A stretch of 64,000 nucleotides of DNA from Maniola hyperantus (GCF_902806685.2 NC_048553.1:9779099-9843098), one strand, 5' to 3'. Shown: positions 1-10,187, counted from the first letter of the stretch. The notes: generated by a model from the sequence alone, not told the origin. Program-made: numbers and translations.

Positions 1-393
1 CATTCTTTAATGTGTAACATATTAGCTCGCCCATAAAACGTTCTAAAATAAAATAAAAATAATAATCAAATTGACTTTGGCTGTGGCTCCAAGAGATACT
101 GGCAAAGTATTACATAAAACAAATGCCATGGCGCGACCTACTGGCGTACATAACAGTATATCAAACGATTTATTGTAGGTTAGCCAACGTTGACCGTAAT
201 CGGGAACTGAGTGTTTACGATTTACTACAATCTCACTGGATTATGATGTTAGTCTACGAGATACAAGAATGAGAAATCGTATATAACATGGATGAGGTAT
301 GCTTGTTGTATAAGTTTATTTATTTAATCGTAAGGCATTTTTATTTTATTTTTAATAAGCGTGTCAATTATAAATTATTTTAAGTCATTTGCA

Positions 394-414
394 CAGCAGC
401 AGCAGCAGCAGCGT
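394..414 (+). repeat. (CAG)n microsatellite
   Basis: A run of about seven CAG units. It gives a glutamine run in one short reading frame (361-582), but that frame has no ATG at its start, no visible splice sites and no recognisable domain, so I treat it as a simple repeat. Confidence 0.7.
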
Positions 415-895
415 GTCCGCTCATCGCACCGTTATATCCAAAACAAAATCGAGGTTAGGACGGTCGGACGTTCGGTGAACCTTAAACAATCCATCTTGTC
501 CTTCCTTAACCGTTTTCTCGCCATATACGAGAGACGTTACGTGACGTTAAAAGCAAACATACCGCTGATGGATGAATACTGAAGCGGTATTTGTGCGGGG
601 ATGTGAACAACCTCGTGTCCCGACCGCTGACATTAGTTTCCAGGCATTTCGACGTACTTTGGAAAATTTGAATCATTTCCCAACCGACCGGTTCGACGAA
701 ATTCCGTTAAGCTGGAGATTGACTTGTAACATGTTGGTGTAATGTATCGAGTTCTTGACTTGTAACGGTAGTTTGTAACGTATCATTCGCGGCGAGCGCC
801 GCGTGCGTCACTCAACTGTCGGTTTTTTTTGGGAATTCCTTTGAGTGTTACATTACAAGTCAGTGCAGAAAGCCGATTTATAGGTACATAAAGGA

Positions 896-1416
896 GTCTA
901 GTTTAAGGTCAGGCATAACATTAAGCATTGATGAAGGTTCTTACATCCCCGAGCATGGCGCGATCGCCACAACGGAAAGCCTCTCGTATCAAGGTGCTCT
1001 CACCTCTTCCCCCGATATTCCATCATACTACCTTTCCGCTATATAAACTTCTCGAATATCATGTTCTTGTATGTGCATGTACAATTAAAGATGTAGGTAC
1101 ATATCACATAACGATATCTAGTTTAAGGTCAGGCATAACATTAAGCATTGATGAAGGTTCTTACACACCCGAGCAGGGCGAGATCGCCACAACGGACATC
1201 CTCTTGTACCAAGCTGCTCTCACCTCTAACCCGATATTCCATCATACTTCTTTTCCGCTATCACATAACGAGATCTAGTTTAAGGTCAGGCATAACATGA
1301 AGCATTAATAGAGATCCTTCCACTTACCCCAGTATAACGAGTTCGCCATATTTGACGAGGGGCTTCGGCTTTAGTTCCGAGCCACTCTCGCCGGCCTCCT
1401 CCAGTATTGGTGAATC
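896..1416. repeat. three-copy local tandem repeat
   Basis: The phrase TCTAGTTTAAGGTCAGGCAT recurs at about 897, 1117 and 1274. It is followed each time by a related stretch ending near CCATCATACT. The last two copies are about 157 bp apart and both are preceded by ATCACATAACGA. The first spacing is longer, about 220 bp, because extra sequence is present. I do not recognise a family. Reading frames across the array are a by-product of the repetition. Confidence 0.65.
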
Positions 1417-1470
1417 CGCACTGTCCGCAGCACTGCAAAGACAGACATGTATGTTGTTAAAATTATATAT

Positions 1471-1650
1471 TGGACGTGGACTACATATTTCAAACCCCCA
1501 TTTGAAAAAATAATTTACCCACTTGGGTGTAATTTCGAAGAATCCTTTCTTAGTGGATACCTACTCTTTACAAAGAACACGCCCTCCAAATTTGATGTCT
1601 CTGGGACCAGCGGTTATGCGTTGATATATATATAAGGTAATCAGTCAAGA
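1471..1650 (-). mobile_element. Helitron-like Lep1-type element, decayed copy
   Basis: A heavily mutated match to the GACT-subtype consensus seen elsewhere in the window: GGACTACA, TTTCAAACCCCCATTT, CTTTCTTAGTGGAT and GCGTTGATA appear in the right order. The hairpin terminus and the GACT microsatellite are mostly lost. It lies just before a better-preserved copy in the same orientation. Confidence 0.55.
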
Positions 1651-1682
1651 CTTTGAATTTTATATTTAGTAATAGACAGACT

Positions 1683-1906
1683 AACTTAAGCTCGGGACTT
1701 CGTCCGCGTGGACTACACAAATTTCAAACCTCTATTTCCCCCACTTAAGGGTTGAATTTTGAAAAATCCTTTTTTAGCGGATGGATAACGGATTTCACGT
1801 TATAAAAGCTATCTGCATGCCAAACAGCCCGATCCGTCCAGTAGTTTGAGCTGTGCGTTGATAGATCGATCAGTCAGTCAGTCAGTCACTTTTTTCCTTT
1901 TATACA
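1683..1906 (-). mobile_element. Helitron-like Lep1-type element, GACT subtype
   Basis: The reverse-complement layout of the subtype is visible: the hairpin terminus (GACTTCGTCCGCGTGGAC), the TTTCAAACC..CCCCCACTTAAGGG block, TTTTTTAGCGGATGG, the CATGCCAAA..GATCCGTCCAGTAGTTTGAGC block and a (CAGT)n run before TTTTCCTTTTATA. On its own strand the complete element starts TC and ends CTAG, as known for nonautonomous Helitrons of Lepidoptera (Lep1/MINE-1). No protein is encoded. Confidence 0.75.
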
Positions 1907-1930
1907 GAGTGTCCCAAGAAATAGTGTCAA

Positions 1931-1996
1931 GTTGCGACGTGATTGAAGGACAAACCAACAAACAAACACATTTTCGCATTTAATAAGGGTACTGAT
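1931..1996 (-). mobile_element. Helitron-like element fragment, TCAGTACCC subtype
   Basis: Only the 5'-terminal part is left (GCGACGTGATTGAAGGACAA through AATAAGGGTACTGA). The outer end on the element's strand is TCAGTACCC. Confidence 0.7.
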
Positions 1997-1999
1997 TAA

Positions 2000-2756
2000 G
2001 TGCCTATACTTGGTTGGTTATCAAAATTTTTAAATTTTTAGTTAGTTGACTATAGTTTTTAAGACATGAAAGACTGTTCATTCAACGAAATAATGTTTTA
2101 TTGAGTGCGTAGGTAGTTAGTTTACATTACAAAATTACAAGCCGTGGGTTTATAATAACACTACCATTAATAACTCAGACGAATGCAATAACCCTTCAAA
2201 GAACAAGAGAATTTCACTTTGATAAAAATAAAAATGGATCCGTGATAGCGTTGGTGTAAAGTCTTGGTCACACATAACGCGTGATGGCGTCGCGTCTTAC
2301 GCTGCTCCTTGAACTACAAAGGAACTGTATTTAAGGCGCCCATTAGACGAAAGGTTCTCTATCAGTCAATACGGCATTTGCCTATGTCAAAAATTAATTA
2401 TATAACAATGATTATTAAATAGAGGGTCTTCCAAAATACGTAAAATCCACGTCCTTTGTTAGTTTTAAGTATAATAACTAATAACCATTTTAAATTATCA
2501 ATTAAACTTAAAAAGCACGTCAAATCATTGTGACGTCACATGCCGGTATTTCATAGAAACTCGCATACTGAGTGCGTGTTTTGACGTTTGATAAAAAGAT
2601 ACTGATTTGACTAGTGGTCAAATACAAGATTCCGATGAACAGAGAATTATCCAGATACCTAAATGCCATGCAAAAATCAATTATAACATAAGACAAGTAG
2701 GTTATCCGTCAGTCACAGCAATGACTGTGGCAAACCTGACAGTAAAACCTACCCTA
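2000..2756. other. no gene seen
   Basis: A+T-rich intergenic or intronic sequence. I see no recognisable repeat copy, no long reading frame and no coding signature. Confidence 0.5.
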
Positions 2757-2915
2757 TCATCATCATTCATCATCATGAACAACCCATATCCGGCTCACTA
2801 CAGAGCACGGGCCTCCTCTCAGTATGAGAAAGGTTTGGCCATAGTCCACCACGCTGTCCAAGTAGGGATTGGCAGACTTCACTCACTTTTGAGAACATTA
2901 TGGAGAACTCTCACA
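2757..2915 (-). mobile_element. Metulj-like SINE, head-less copy
   Basis: Begins with the (ATC)n tail and continues with GGCTCACTACAGAGCACGGG, TGGCCATAGTCCACCACGCT and GAGAACATTATGGAGAACTC. It stops before the tRNA-derived head that a full copy carries (compare 53599-53910). The tail lies at the left, so the element reads on the minus strand. Reading frames here are incidental. Confidence 0.8.
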
Positions 2916-3546
2916 CGTACTATGCCGCGCGTCGCGCTATATCTATCCAGGCCCTAATAACGCCCGCCCACCATCACACTTCCGCTCCAAGTTACAATGA
3001 GCGCGGGTCAAGACTAAGATCTTTATGGAAACTGGTTTGAGACAGCTCTGGGTCAAGATTCGAGATTAGTAATGTAAATTATTATGACCGGTGGGGAAAC
3101 CGGTTGGGTCAGATGCAGCGGAGTACGACGAAAAACTACTTCAACGAAACTATGACAACATGCGTAAAATTAGTCTTCAGTGTTCTCTGCTTGGATTGTA
3201 TATATATCATTTGAGTATAGTGAACTTTTTTATCTGATATATATTTTGTAAGGGGCTTTTTCAGATGATCTACATGCCAGCCCCATCGTTACAGACTAAA
3301 TTAAAATCAAACCTAAAACTATAACAATTATAGTGAACTATTGGGAAATATGAAATAGAGAAAGAAATAAATAAATAATAAATAGAGAATGAATAGCCTG
3401 GAACTTCCTTTTATTTTATTTTATTATAGATACTTGATATGCTTACAGGTAATGCCAAAGCGCATTACAATCCTTTCCATCCTTTAGAGTTTAGACTTGG
3501 TTAAAAATCTTTTTAACCGTGAAATTTCTTTTTAATCAGTTTAAAT
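2916..3546. other. no gene seen
   Basis: Unassigned sequence with an (ATAAATA)-rich patch near 3365-3385. No recognisable element or coding exon. Confidence 0.5.
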
Positions 3547-3652
3547 CAGCTGAAACTACTGGACGGATTGGGCTGTTTGGCATGCAGATAGCTATTATGA
3601 CGTAGGCATCCGCTAAAAAAAGATTTTTGAGAATTCAACCTTTAGGGGTAAA
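3547..3652 (+). mobile_element. Helitron-like element fragment, GACT subtype
   Basis: Internal piece containing AACTACTGGACGGATTGGGC, GCATGCAGATAGCTATTATG and CATCCGCTAAAA. Both termini are missing. Confidence 0.7.
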
Positions 3653-3900
3653 AGCTAGTACTTGGATATCTTTCGCAAATAACTACTATTATTTTTCCCT
3701 ATTGTTTAGTTACTGACTTGCGAAATGGATGTAAATTCGTTTCTTTTCCTGTGCAATCTTACACGAAAGATAACCTTCAGATTCGCTAAATATAACTTAG
3801 TTTTGGGTTTTAGTAAAAACGCTCACATTGGTAACAAAAAATGATCATGAGCCATACGCATACCATTATAAGCTGTCATAATAATTATATAGTACTAGCC

Positions 3901-4069
3901 ACTAGCTGATGCCCGCGACTTCGTCGGCGTGGATTTAGATTTTTAAATCCACATTTAACTCGATATTCATGCAAAAATCACGTCGATCCGTTGCTCCGTT
4001 GCGACGTGATTGACAAACCAATAAACCAACAAACAAATACACTTGCGCATTTATAATATGGGTAGTGAT
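3901..4069 (-). mobile_element. Helitron-like element, TCAGTACCC subtype
   Basis: Starts ACTAGCTGATGCCCGCGACT, which is the reverse complement of the hairpin plus CTAGT end. It runs through a shortened body to GCGACGTGATTG..CAACAAACAAA..TTATAATATGGGTA. The middle block (cccgtgggaac..ggataaaaagtag) is deleted. Confidence 0.75.
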
Positions 4070-4360
4070 AAAAGATTTTGTTGGGCAGTAGGAAAATATA
4101 ATACTTAATTGCGCACAATCATACTAGCCATATCACACGCACTCGTTAGTCTTGACTCTTAACCCATGGGTTAACCAATTTGACCCATCGATAACTATAA
4201 ATTCACAGCTCTACATTTTACAGACTCTTGCGGATGAAATGTATGATTACAAGAAACAAGACTGATTGACGAGAATCGGCTAGAATCTTGCCGAGTGAAC
4301 AGTGAAAAAAATGTGGAACCAGATGTTGACTCCAAAAGATTTTAGTTTTAAACCGATATT

Positions 4361-4520
4361 GGGGCCGATTCTCTAGTACACAATCTCTAAACTAAACTAA
4401 ATTATCAGGTCTAAATCTAGTGCTTTCCTTTTCCGCAAGCAACATTATGAAAGGGATAGCAATAGATTTAGACGTGATATTTTAGTTTAGTTTAGAGATT
4501 GTGTACAAAGGAATTAGCCA
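4361..4520. mobile_element. foldback MITE, GGGGCCGATTCT family
   Basis: About 160 bp with long terminal inverted repeats. The left arm is GGGGCCGATTCTCTAGTACA followed by CAATCTCTAAACTAAACTAAA. The right arm is its imperfect complement ending in GTGTACAAAGGAATTAGCC. A near-identical complete copy is at 25314-25474 and a half copy at 8737-8831. Noncoding, so presumably mobilised by another element's transposase. Confidence 0.8.
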
Positions 4521-4522
4521 CA

Positions 4523-4815
4523 TTCGCGCTGATTTTGTTGTGTTTCTCTAAACTAAATTTAGAGTATCTGCATCTTTTTCTTTTTTATATTGCTAAAATG
4601 TGACGGGACATTAATTTTACATTAAAATACTGTTTTAGCGTACGTTACAAATTTAAACAATACGACTCGCTCGCGACTGGCAGTTTAAGTCACGAGATTT
4701 GACAGCTCAAAATTAAATTTTAAACTGTCAAACTGTGTCTGTCCTTTTTATATCACATTAGTAAGAAGAGGATGCCAATACTCTAAAATTGAGTTGTGCT
4801 CAGAATCAGTACCAT
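4523..4815. repeat. ~290-bp MITE-like repeat, family with 13616-13903
   Basis: Matches 13616-13903 over its whole length: TCTAAACTAAATTTAGAGTA, GCATCTTTTTC, CGCGACTGGCAG, GTCACGAG(A/G)TTTGACAGCTC and GTTGTGCTCAGAAT(C/T)AGTACC. The ends are weakly inverted (left CTAAACTAAATTTAGAG, right TCTAAAATTGAGTTG). It abuts the MITE on its left. Confidence 0.7.
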
Positions 4816-4991
4816 TATTGAAACATTCTGAAGATTAAATGCTTCAAGCAGCTAATTGCTTCGGATTCAACTAAACTTCATCTTTGGGTGCATCTCCAGC
4901 TTGCCAAGGTTGGCAGCCAGTTCTTACTAAAAAGTTTTCCATTACAAATCCACGGCGAATCTAAAACTAAATAAATCTTATCTTATCTTCT

Positions 4992-5206
4992 TCTGAAATA
5001 TAATAAAAGGATTGACTGACTGACTGATCTATCAACGCACAGCTAAAACTACTGGACGGATCGGGCTGAAATTTGGCATGGAGATAGCTAATATGACGTA
5101 GACGTCCGATAAGAAAGGATTTTTGAAAATTCAACCCCTAAGTGGGTAAAATAGGGGTTTGAAATTTTTGTAGTCCACGCGGACAAAGTCGCGAGCATAA
5201 GGTAGT
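4992..5206 (+). mobile_element. Helitron-like Lep1-type element, GACT subtype
   Basis: Begins near TCTGAAATATAATAAAAGG and has (GACT)3, then ACGCACAGCT, GGGCTGAAATTTGGCATGGA and GGGTAAAATAGGGGTTTGAA. It ends in CCACGCGGACAAAGTCGCGAGCATAAGG-type sequence. The last bases are GGTAGT instead of the usual GCTAGT. The next copy follows immediately. Confidence 0.8.
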
Positions 5207-5408
5207 AATATACAAAAGAAAAAGGTGACTGATCTATCAATGCACAGTTCAAAATACTGGACGGAACGGCCTGATATTTCGCATGCAGATAGAAATTTAC
5301 GACGTAGGCATCCGCTAAAGGTTGTTGAAAATTCATCCCCTAAGGGGGTAAAATAGGGGGTTGAAATTTGTGTAGTCGACGCGGACGGAGTCGCGGGCAA
5401 AAAGCTAC
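5207..5408 (+). mobile_element. Helitron-like Lep1-type element, second in tandem
   Basis: Head-to-tail with the element ending at 5206. Starts AATATACAAAAGAAAAAGGTG, lacks most of the GACT repeat, and ends CGCGGACGGAGTCGCGGGC then AAAAAGCTACT. Overlapping minus-strand reading frames here are translations of the repeat. Confidence 0.75.
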
Positions 5409-5732
5409 TTATATCATAATCGCTTGTTTTTCTTCAGAACATCTTCAGTTAATGCCATCCATAAAGAAACGAGGTGAAAACTAAGCCCCTATTATCCAGG
5501 TTGCGAAATGCAATTTGTTCTCATAAGCCCTCGTACTTTAAGTGGTTTATCGATCGTAAACGCGATAAGCTATCGGTCTGTCCATACTGCACTCAGTTTA
5601 CAATGCAGAACTGGGTCACCCAAGCACTAAATACATGTCATATCCACTTATGTACTCATCACTTAAGTAGAGATTGGCATTAATTACTAAGTTGTGTACG
5701 CGACCGGTTAACTTGAAGAACCGTACAAAGGA

Positions 5733-5762
5733 ATGAAGGTCTTCTTCGCAATATTCTTGTTG
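5733..5762 (+). CDS. candidate signal-peptide first exon
   Basis: An ATG in a favourable context (AAAGGAATGA) opens the ten codons MKVFFAIFLL, followed directly by the consensus 5' splice site GTAAGT. A lysine followed by a hydrophobic stretch, cut in mid-signal by an intron, is the usual first-exon design of insect cuticular-protein and other small secreted-protein genes; that part is family knowledge. I found no second exon or TATA box, and the following sequence is repeats, so the gene may continue far downstream, be a relic, or the match may be chance. Confidence 0.3.
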
Positions 5763-5831
5763 GTAAGTAGCTACATCACGTAGTAAAGCAAAGTTATGTA
5801 CTTTACTTCGCTTACTCGTGCATCATCATCA

Positions 5832-6036
5832 TCAACTGATAGACGTCCACTGCTGGATTTAGATTCTGTTGGGCTCCGCCACGGTTTTGCGCCGCCTAAA
5901 TCCTGCGGCTCCCTACGACTCGTTTGATGTCGTGTGTCCAACTAGTGGGGAGTCGTCCAACGCTACTCTTTCCCGTTCCCCATTCCAGCACCTTGGGATT
6001 CCATGGTCTATCAGCTTTTCGAATTATGTGGCGCAC
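5832..6036 (-). pseudogene. RTE-clade LINE 3' end, decayed
   Basis: On the minus strand this matches the last ~65 codons of the reverse-transcriptase polyprotein that is better preserved at 24099-24479: CCACTGCTGGA at the stop end, then CGCCGCCTAAATCC, GACTCGTTTGATGTCGTG and CCATTCCAGCACCTTGG. It starts beside a (CATCAT)n run, the usual 3' tail. Substitutions and a short deletion break the frame. Confidence 0.75.
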
Positions 6037-6393
6037 TCATATGCTCAGATTTCAAAAAAATTGGCCAATCGTTTAACAGTCTGGATTCAGTGGCCTGAAG
6101 CACTGTAATGTTGCCAAAACCTAGTGATTGCTCTCTGGGAAAGAACTCAGCCAAATAAGTAAGACACCTGATGCGTGATCCCTCACTGCCTTTGTGACGC
6201 GGCATTCTACCAGTATGTACTTTGGCAGTATCATACCAGTTGCCTTTAGACATTTTTTTTTAACGTTTGCTTTGACATAATTATGTTGGAACCACTGTCT
6301 GCCTTGAAAATTGTCAAGGGGTTGGTCTCCTGGGGGGCGTTTCGCTAACTCAGTGATCATCACTGAATGAAAGCCACCAAGCTCATTTGACAT
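6011..6393 (-). pseudogene. possible degenerate reading frame, unrecognised
   Basis: Two overlapping minus-strand frames (6121-6393 and 6011-6253) read as one protein-like sequence if joined by a frameshift near 6250, at a run of eight T on the plus strand. They contain peptides such as FHSVMITELAKRPPGDQPLD and LTYLAEFFPREQSLGFGNIT. I do not recognise a family. The stretch lies between an RTE remnant and an A-rich tail-like region (6740-6780), so it could be a decayed transposon or retroposed gene. Chance open frames are also possible. Confidence 0.25.
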
Positions 6394-6599
6394 TGGTTGG
6401 TTTTACATTGCTGCTTCAATGAGCGATAAAAACCAATATATCATAGCAAATCTTCAATGGATTCGAAATAAACATCGAATGTGCTTGGAAACTCTCATTC
6501 AGTATTTCATAATCACTGAGTTAACAAATCAGCTCCAGGAAAGCGATGTAGTGCGTTCTTTAGGATTCACAAGTATAATGCGTACAAAATCTTATCTGT

Positions 6600-7128
6600 A
6601 ATCTTATTGATGTAATGTATTTTTATTTTGTCACATATGTTTGTAAATGTTGTATTAACTTATAATTGGCGACTACATTTATTAAGTTATATTTTTAAAA
6701 TTAAGTTTTTTTAAATGTAATAGTGTAAGTAGACGTAAGTTAATCTAATAAATAAAATAAAAAAAATAAAAATAAAAACTTTTCACGCGCCATTTTAACT
6801 TTATATGTCAATTGTCATGTCAAAAGAACGATTTTAGTCCTTAATTTAAAGGTGAACCGTACTTTTGACACGACATTTGACCCAGAGAGTTGAATTGGCG
6901 CGTGAAAACTCATTTTGTACAGACTATACCGACTTATATACTGTTAATGACCACCGCAGCTATTTGAGCTGATAAGCATCCCGTACAATCAGTTATTTGC
7001 TTGTCGAGTCTAGATTTCTCATTCGTAACAACACAATGTTGTGGTAACTAGCCACAGTCCGTGGTCGTTGAAGCTTTTCCGTTATGCTTGATTGAGTAAA
7101 AATTATCTCCGCTTTATCATTGGTTAAT
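6600..7128. other. no gene seen; A-rich tract
   Basis: Contains a long A-rich tract (about 6743-6780) that could be the poly(A) tail of a retroposed sequence. CACGCGCCATTTTAACTTTA near 6785 and an approximately inverted partner ending near 6910 (GTTGAATTGGCGCGTGAAAA) suggest a small inverted-repeat element of ~130 bp. No coding signature. Confidence 0.35.
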
Positions 7129-7532
7129 AAAAAAACCGGCCAAGTGCAAGTCAGACTCGCGCACCTAAGGTGCTAAGGTGGTGTAGGTCGTACTACACTC
7201 TACAGTCGTATTTTTACGACATTTTGCACGATAAATCAAAAACTATTATACATAAAAATAAATAAAAATCTGATTTAGAATATACAAGCAAAGAAAGCAA
7301 ACTTACTTTAAAAGTTGAAAATACTAATTATTTGTTCATGAACACACAAATTAACGGTTTTCAGATTTTTCCCCTTATGTCTGCTATAAGACCTACCTAC
7401 CTGCGAAATTTCATAATTCTAGGTCAACGGGTAGTATCCTGTAGGTTTCTTGACAGACACGACAGACAGACAGACAACGAAGTGATCCTATAAGGGTTCC
7501 TTTTTTCCTTTTGAGATACGGAACCCTAAAAA
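7129..7532 (+). mobile_element. tRNA-headed SINE, GGCCAAGTGCGAGTC family
   Basis: Head AAAACCGGCCAAGTGCAAGT resembles a Pol III A box (TGGCCAAGTGCG in better copies) and is followed by a GGGTTCCGTAC-like B box, here disrupted. The body has CGATAAATCAAAAACTATTA, TTCATGAACACA, TTTCATAATTCTAGGTCAAC, a (GACA)n run and the closing AAGGGTTCC..GGAACCCTAAAAA. Other copies are at 16764, 26186, 42727, 50756, 54342, 60391 and 62474. Confidence 0.8.
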
Positions 7533-7783
7533 TTGTAATACCCGATCGCTGGAAATTGAAGTAATGGAAGTTCAAAAACCGGCCGCCCTTTCCCATTTCT
7601 CCGGCATGAATCAACGAAATTGCCTTTAATTACTGACTATGCCGAGACGAACGTAATAATATTATGGAGTAGCAATATTTCTGGTTATATCTGTCTGTAA
7701 ATCATAATGTACCATGTAATGAAGGTTCGTACTTACTCGTAGAATCTACGACGTAGATGATGGAGAAGTTATAGAACATTACA

Positions 7784-7956
7784 GGTACAGCCGGTAGAAA
7801 ATTTTAAAAAGGGATTTTTGCTTCGTAGAGCGTCGCGTCGTCTTTGTCACACATACCTATGTGACGTTTTGTCGGTCTAAACGAGGGAGACAACGTTCTA
7901 CGAAACCGTTATCTTTTTTCTAAAGATTGATGTACAATATTTCCGGGTATTGTACC
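7784..7956. mobile_element. foldback MITE, GCAGAAAATAATGTACATC family, decayed
   Basis: Shares the core GTAGAGCG..GTCACACATACCTATGTGACGTTTTGTC..CTACGAAACCG and the right arm AAAGATTGATGTACAATATT with the better copies at 16211, 20990 and 22051. The left arm is eroded. Confidence 0.6.
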
Positions 7957-8736
7957 ACAGAATATATAATAGTACATTGATTTGATTTTTAATTCACGAA
8001 AAAATATTGTAGGTTGTCTGGTGCACTTCGACCGTCCGTTGTGCCAGATCCTTCTTTCTATTGTATGTGTATTATGGATCTATTATATTGTGTATTATCC
8101 AACATTGCTCAAATTATTTATTATTACTATCAATCAAATAAATGAGCCATAAAGTATATAGAGCGGCTAGGTAGGTATAATGTTATACTACAAATAACAA
8201 TCGGTTCGTTGAAAAGTAATCTACTTCACTGGAATTATATTGATTAACTAGAACTGTTCATATTACTCGTAGTTAATCATGTTAAGTTCTTGGCGATTCA
8301 TTTAAATATAAATGAATGCACGAACTAGTTATGTGCGAAATTTACTACGAGACCACCACGTGTATGTTATCAGATCACAGACATTAGAAAAAATTGCGTC
8401 AGGTATTTTTGAACTTCCAAGAAATGCAACGAACTGTGAATCAGTAACCTACCTACTTACTACGTCATAAAATGATACGACACAGCGATGGTACCTAGTA
8501 AGTGATGATATAATTAGTAGGTATAATCACAAATAAAATAGGATGATTAGCGAAGACTGAAAAAAAACTACGTACTTAATTATGTGCAAATAAAAACAAA
8601 GAATTTCCTTACGAATACAACATAGTTAGCTGTTATGCTGTTATCAGCTATTGTTGCCAAACAGGGCAAAGGCGCTAACATAATATTTATTGGTAACATT
8701 AGTAAGTAATGAGTGCACGCTTGAAGAATAAGCAAT
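7957..8736. other. no gene seen
   Basis: A+T-rich unassigned sequence. I see no reading frame, SINE or MITE match here. Confidence 0.5.
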
Positions 8737-8831
8737 GGGGCCTATTCTCTTGTACACAATCTCTAAACTAAACTAAATTAACAGGTCTAAATGTAGTGCT
8801 ATCCTTTTCCACAAGCAAAATTATGAAAGGA
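8737..8831. mobile_element. half copy of GGGGCCGATTCT MITE
   Basis: The left arm and centre match 4361-4450 (GGGGCCTATTCTCTTGTACA to AAATTATGAAAGG), then similarity stops. The right inverted repeat is absent. Confidence 0.75.
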
Positions 8832-8865
8832 TTTTTCTTTACAACCTATTTCAGTGTTGGGAAAG

Positions 8866-8881
8866 TAAATCCATACTATCC
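8866..8881. repeat. target-site duplication, left copy
   Basis: TAAATCCATACTATCC, identical to 9694-9709. It brackets the truncated RTE insertion. Confidence 0.9.
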
Positions 8882-9693
8882 TCTTCTTCTTCTTCCTTAC
8901 CTTATCCCACGCTACGTGGGGTCGGCACAACATGTCTTCTTCTTCCACTCATTCCTGTCATTCGTCAACGTATTATCCACCTCTTTTTCACGCATATCCT
9001 CTTTCACGCAATCCATCCACCTTTTCTTTGGTCGTCCTCTCCTCTTTTTTCCTTCCACATGCATACTTAACATTCTTCTAGTGACATGGCTTTCTTCCCT
9101 CCGCATTATATGCCCATACCATGCCAGCCTATTACCCCTCATCTTTTCTACCACTGGCGCTACTTTCAAACTACCCCTTATATATTCATTCCTTATCTTA
9201 TCCATCCTTGTCACACCACACATCCATCTCAACATTCGCATTTCAGTCGCATGTACTCTCCTTTCATCCGTCACTTTTACCGCCCAACATTCTAAACCAT
9301 ACAATGTGACAGGTCTAACGACTGTTTTATAGATTTTCCCCTTAAGTTTAAGGGGCATTTGCGGGTCGCATGTAACACCTGAGACCTGTCGCCATTTCAT
9401 CCATCCCGCATTCATTCTATTGTTCACGTCTCGGTCAATATTACCGTCGTTTTGGAAGATCGAACCTAGGTACCGGAAATTGGAACAAACAGGTAAGGTT
9501 ATGCCACCTAGAGCAATTTCAGAGAAACTGGAGGGGCCACTGAAGTCACAGAACATATGTTCTGTCTTAGTTCGGCTGATCCTTAGGCCAACACTTTCCA
9601 ATTTCTCTTGCCAGCTACATAGTCTGTTCTGGACCTCGGTCGCATCTTCTCCGACAAGCACAATGTCATCAGCAAACAGCATGTACCAAAATA
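8882..9693 (-). pseudogene. 5'-truncated RTE-clade LINE, reverse transcriptase C-terminus
   Basis: The minus-strand frame (stop near 8912, open to 9682) covers the palm catalytic motif LFADDIVLVGE at its start, then the RTE thumb region: FRYLGSIFQNDGNIDRDVNN, the KIYKTVVRPVTLYGLECW block and the C-terminal YGHIMRREESHV and KKRRGRPKKRWMD motifs. It is about 250 residues, so the endonuclease and most of the fingers and palm are missing. The frame is uninterrupted, which points to a fairly recent insertion. Flanking 16-bp direct repeats at 8866-8881 and 9694-9709 (TAAATCCATACTATCC) are the target-site duplication. Such truncated copies are dead on arrival. Confidence 0.92.
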
Positions 9694-9709
9694 TAAATCC
9701 ATACTATCC
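9694..9709. repeat. target-site duplication, right copy
   Basis: Identical to 8866-8881. It marks the original 5' end region of the host Helitron-like element. Confidence 0.9.
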
Positions 9710-10049
9710 ATATCCATAAAAAATAATAAATGCGAAACTGTCTGCTACCTTTTCACGGCCTATCCGTTCAACCGATTTTGATGAAATTTGGTACAAAGTT
9801 ATCTTACACCCCGGGAACTGACTGGGATACTTTGGCCAGGAAAATAAAAAGTTCCCACAGGTTTAAAAAAAACGCAAATCCACGTGGCCGAAGTCGTGGG
9901 TATATTCTAGCTAAATAAAATTGTGAAACTATCAGACTATTTTTTAATTTTAATTAAGTAGTGTGACATTTTAAAACAGATGTGATATTATGTACTTCGG
10001 ACTAGTCAAATACCTTTTGTAATTTGTTACCCATAGCACGGGATTCCTG

Positions 10050-10187
10050 TAGTCCGCGACATGAAATGAGGCGGGGAGACGCCCCGCAAACCCGCACGTC
10101 ACCCGCACTCGCTCCCAACGAGTTAGCGCGGGGGCTGTGCGGGTCGTTCCCTCCCCGATTGCCATTTCAACCTGTCGCGTACTATAC
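10050..10187. mobile_element. GC-rich foldback MITE, GCGACAGGT family
   Basis: Left GTAGTCCGCGACATGAAATG and right CATTTCAACCTGTCGCGTAC ends are inverted. The interior carries GCGGGGAGACGCCCCGC, ACCCGCACGTCACCCGC and GCGCGGGGGCTGTGCGGGT. Copies or parts are at 31574, 37814, 54959 and 62272. The high GC stands out against the A+T-rich surroundings and creates meaningless reading frames. Confidence 0.75.

Larger units (their letters stand above)
8870..9915 (+). mobile_element. Helitron-like element (TCCATACTA subtype) split by a LINE
   Basis: The 5' terminus TCCATACTATCC is at 8870-8881. The rest of the element resumes at 9694: AATGCGAAACTGTCTGC, TTTTCACGGCCTATCCGTTC, AACCGATTTTGATGAAATTT, AAGTTCCCACAGG, then CACGTGGCCGAAGTCGTGGG near the 3' end, which finishes TATTCTAGCT. 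An RTE fragment with a 16-bp target duplication occupies 8882-9693. Confidence 0.8.

Noticed and set aside
361..582. 73-codon frame with a polyglutamine run
   Set aside because: No true ATG at its start, simple CAG repeat, no splice or domain evidence.
6419..6601. 60-codon plus-strand frame
   Set aside because: Begins with ATG but is A+T-rich, lacks any recognised motif and sits in front of an A-rich tract. Chance open frame is the simplest reading.
8796..9332. Long plus-strand hydrophobic frame (178 codons)
   Set aside because: It is the antisense shadow of the RTE reverse-transcriptase fragment on the minus strand.
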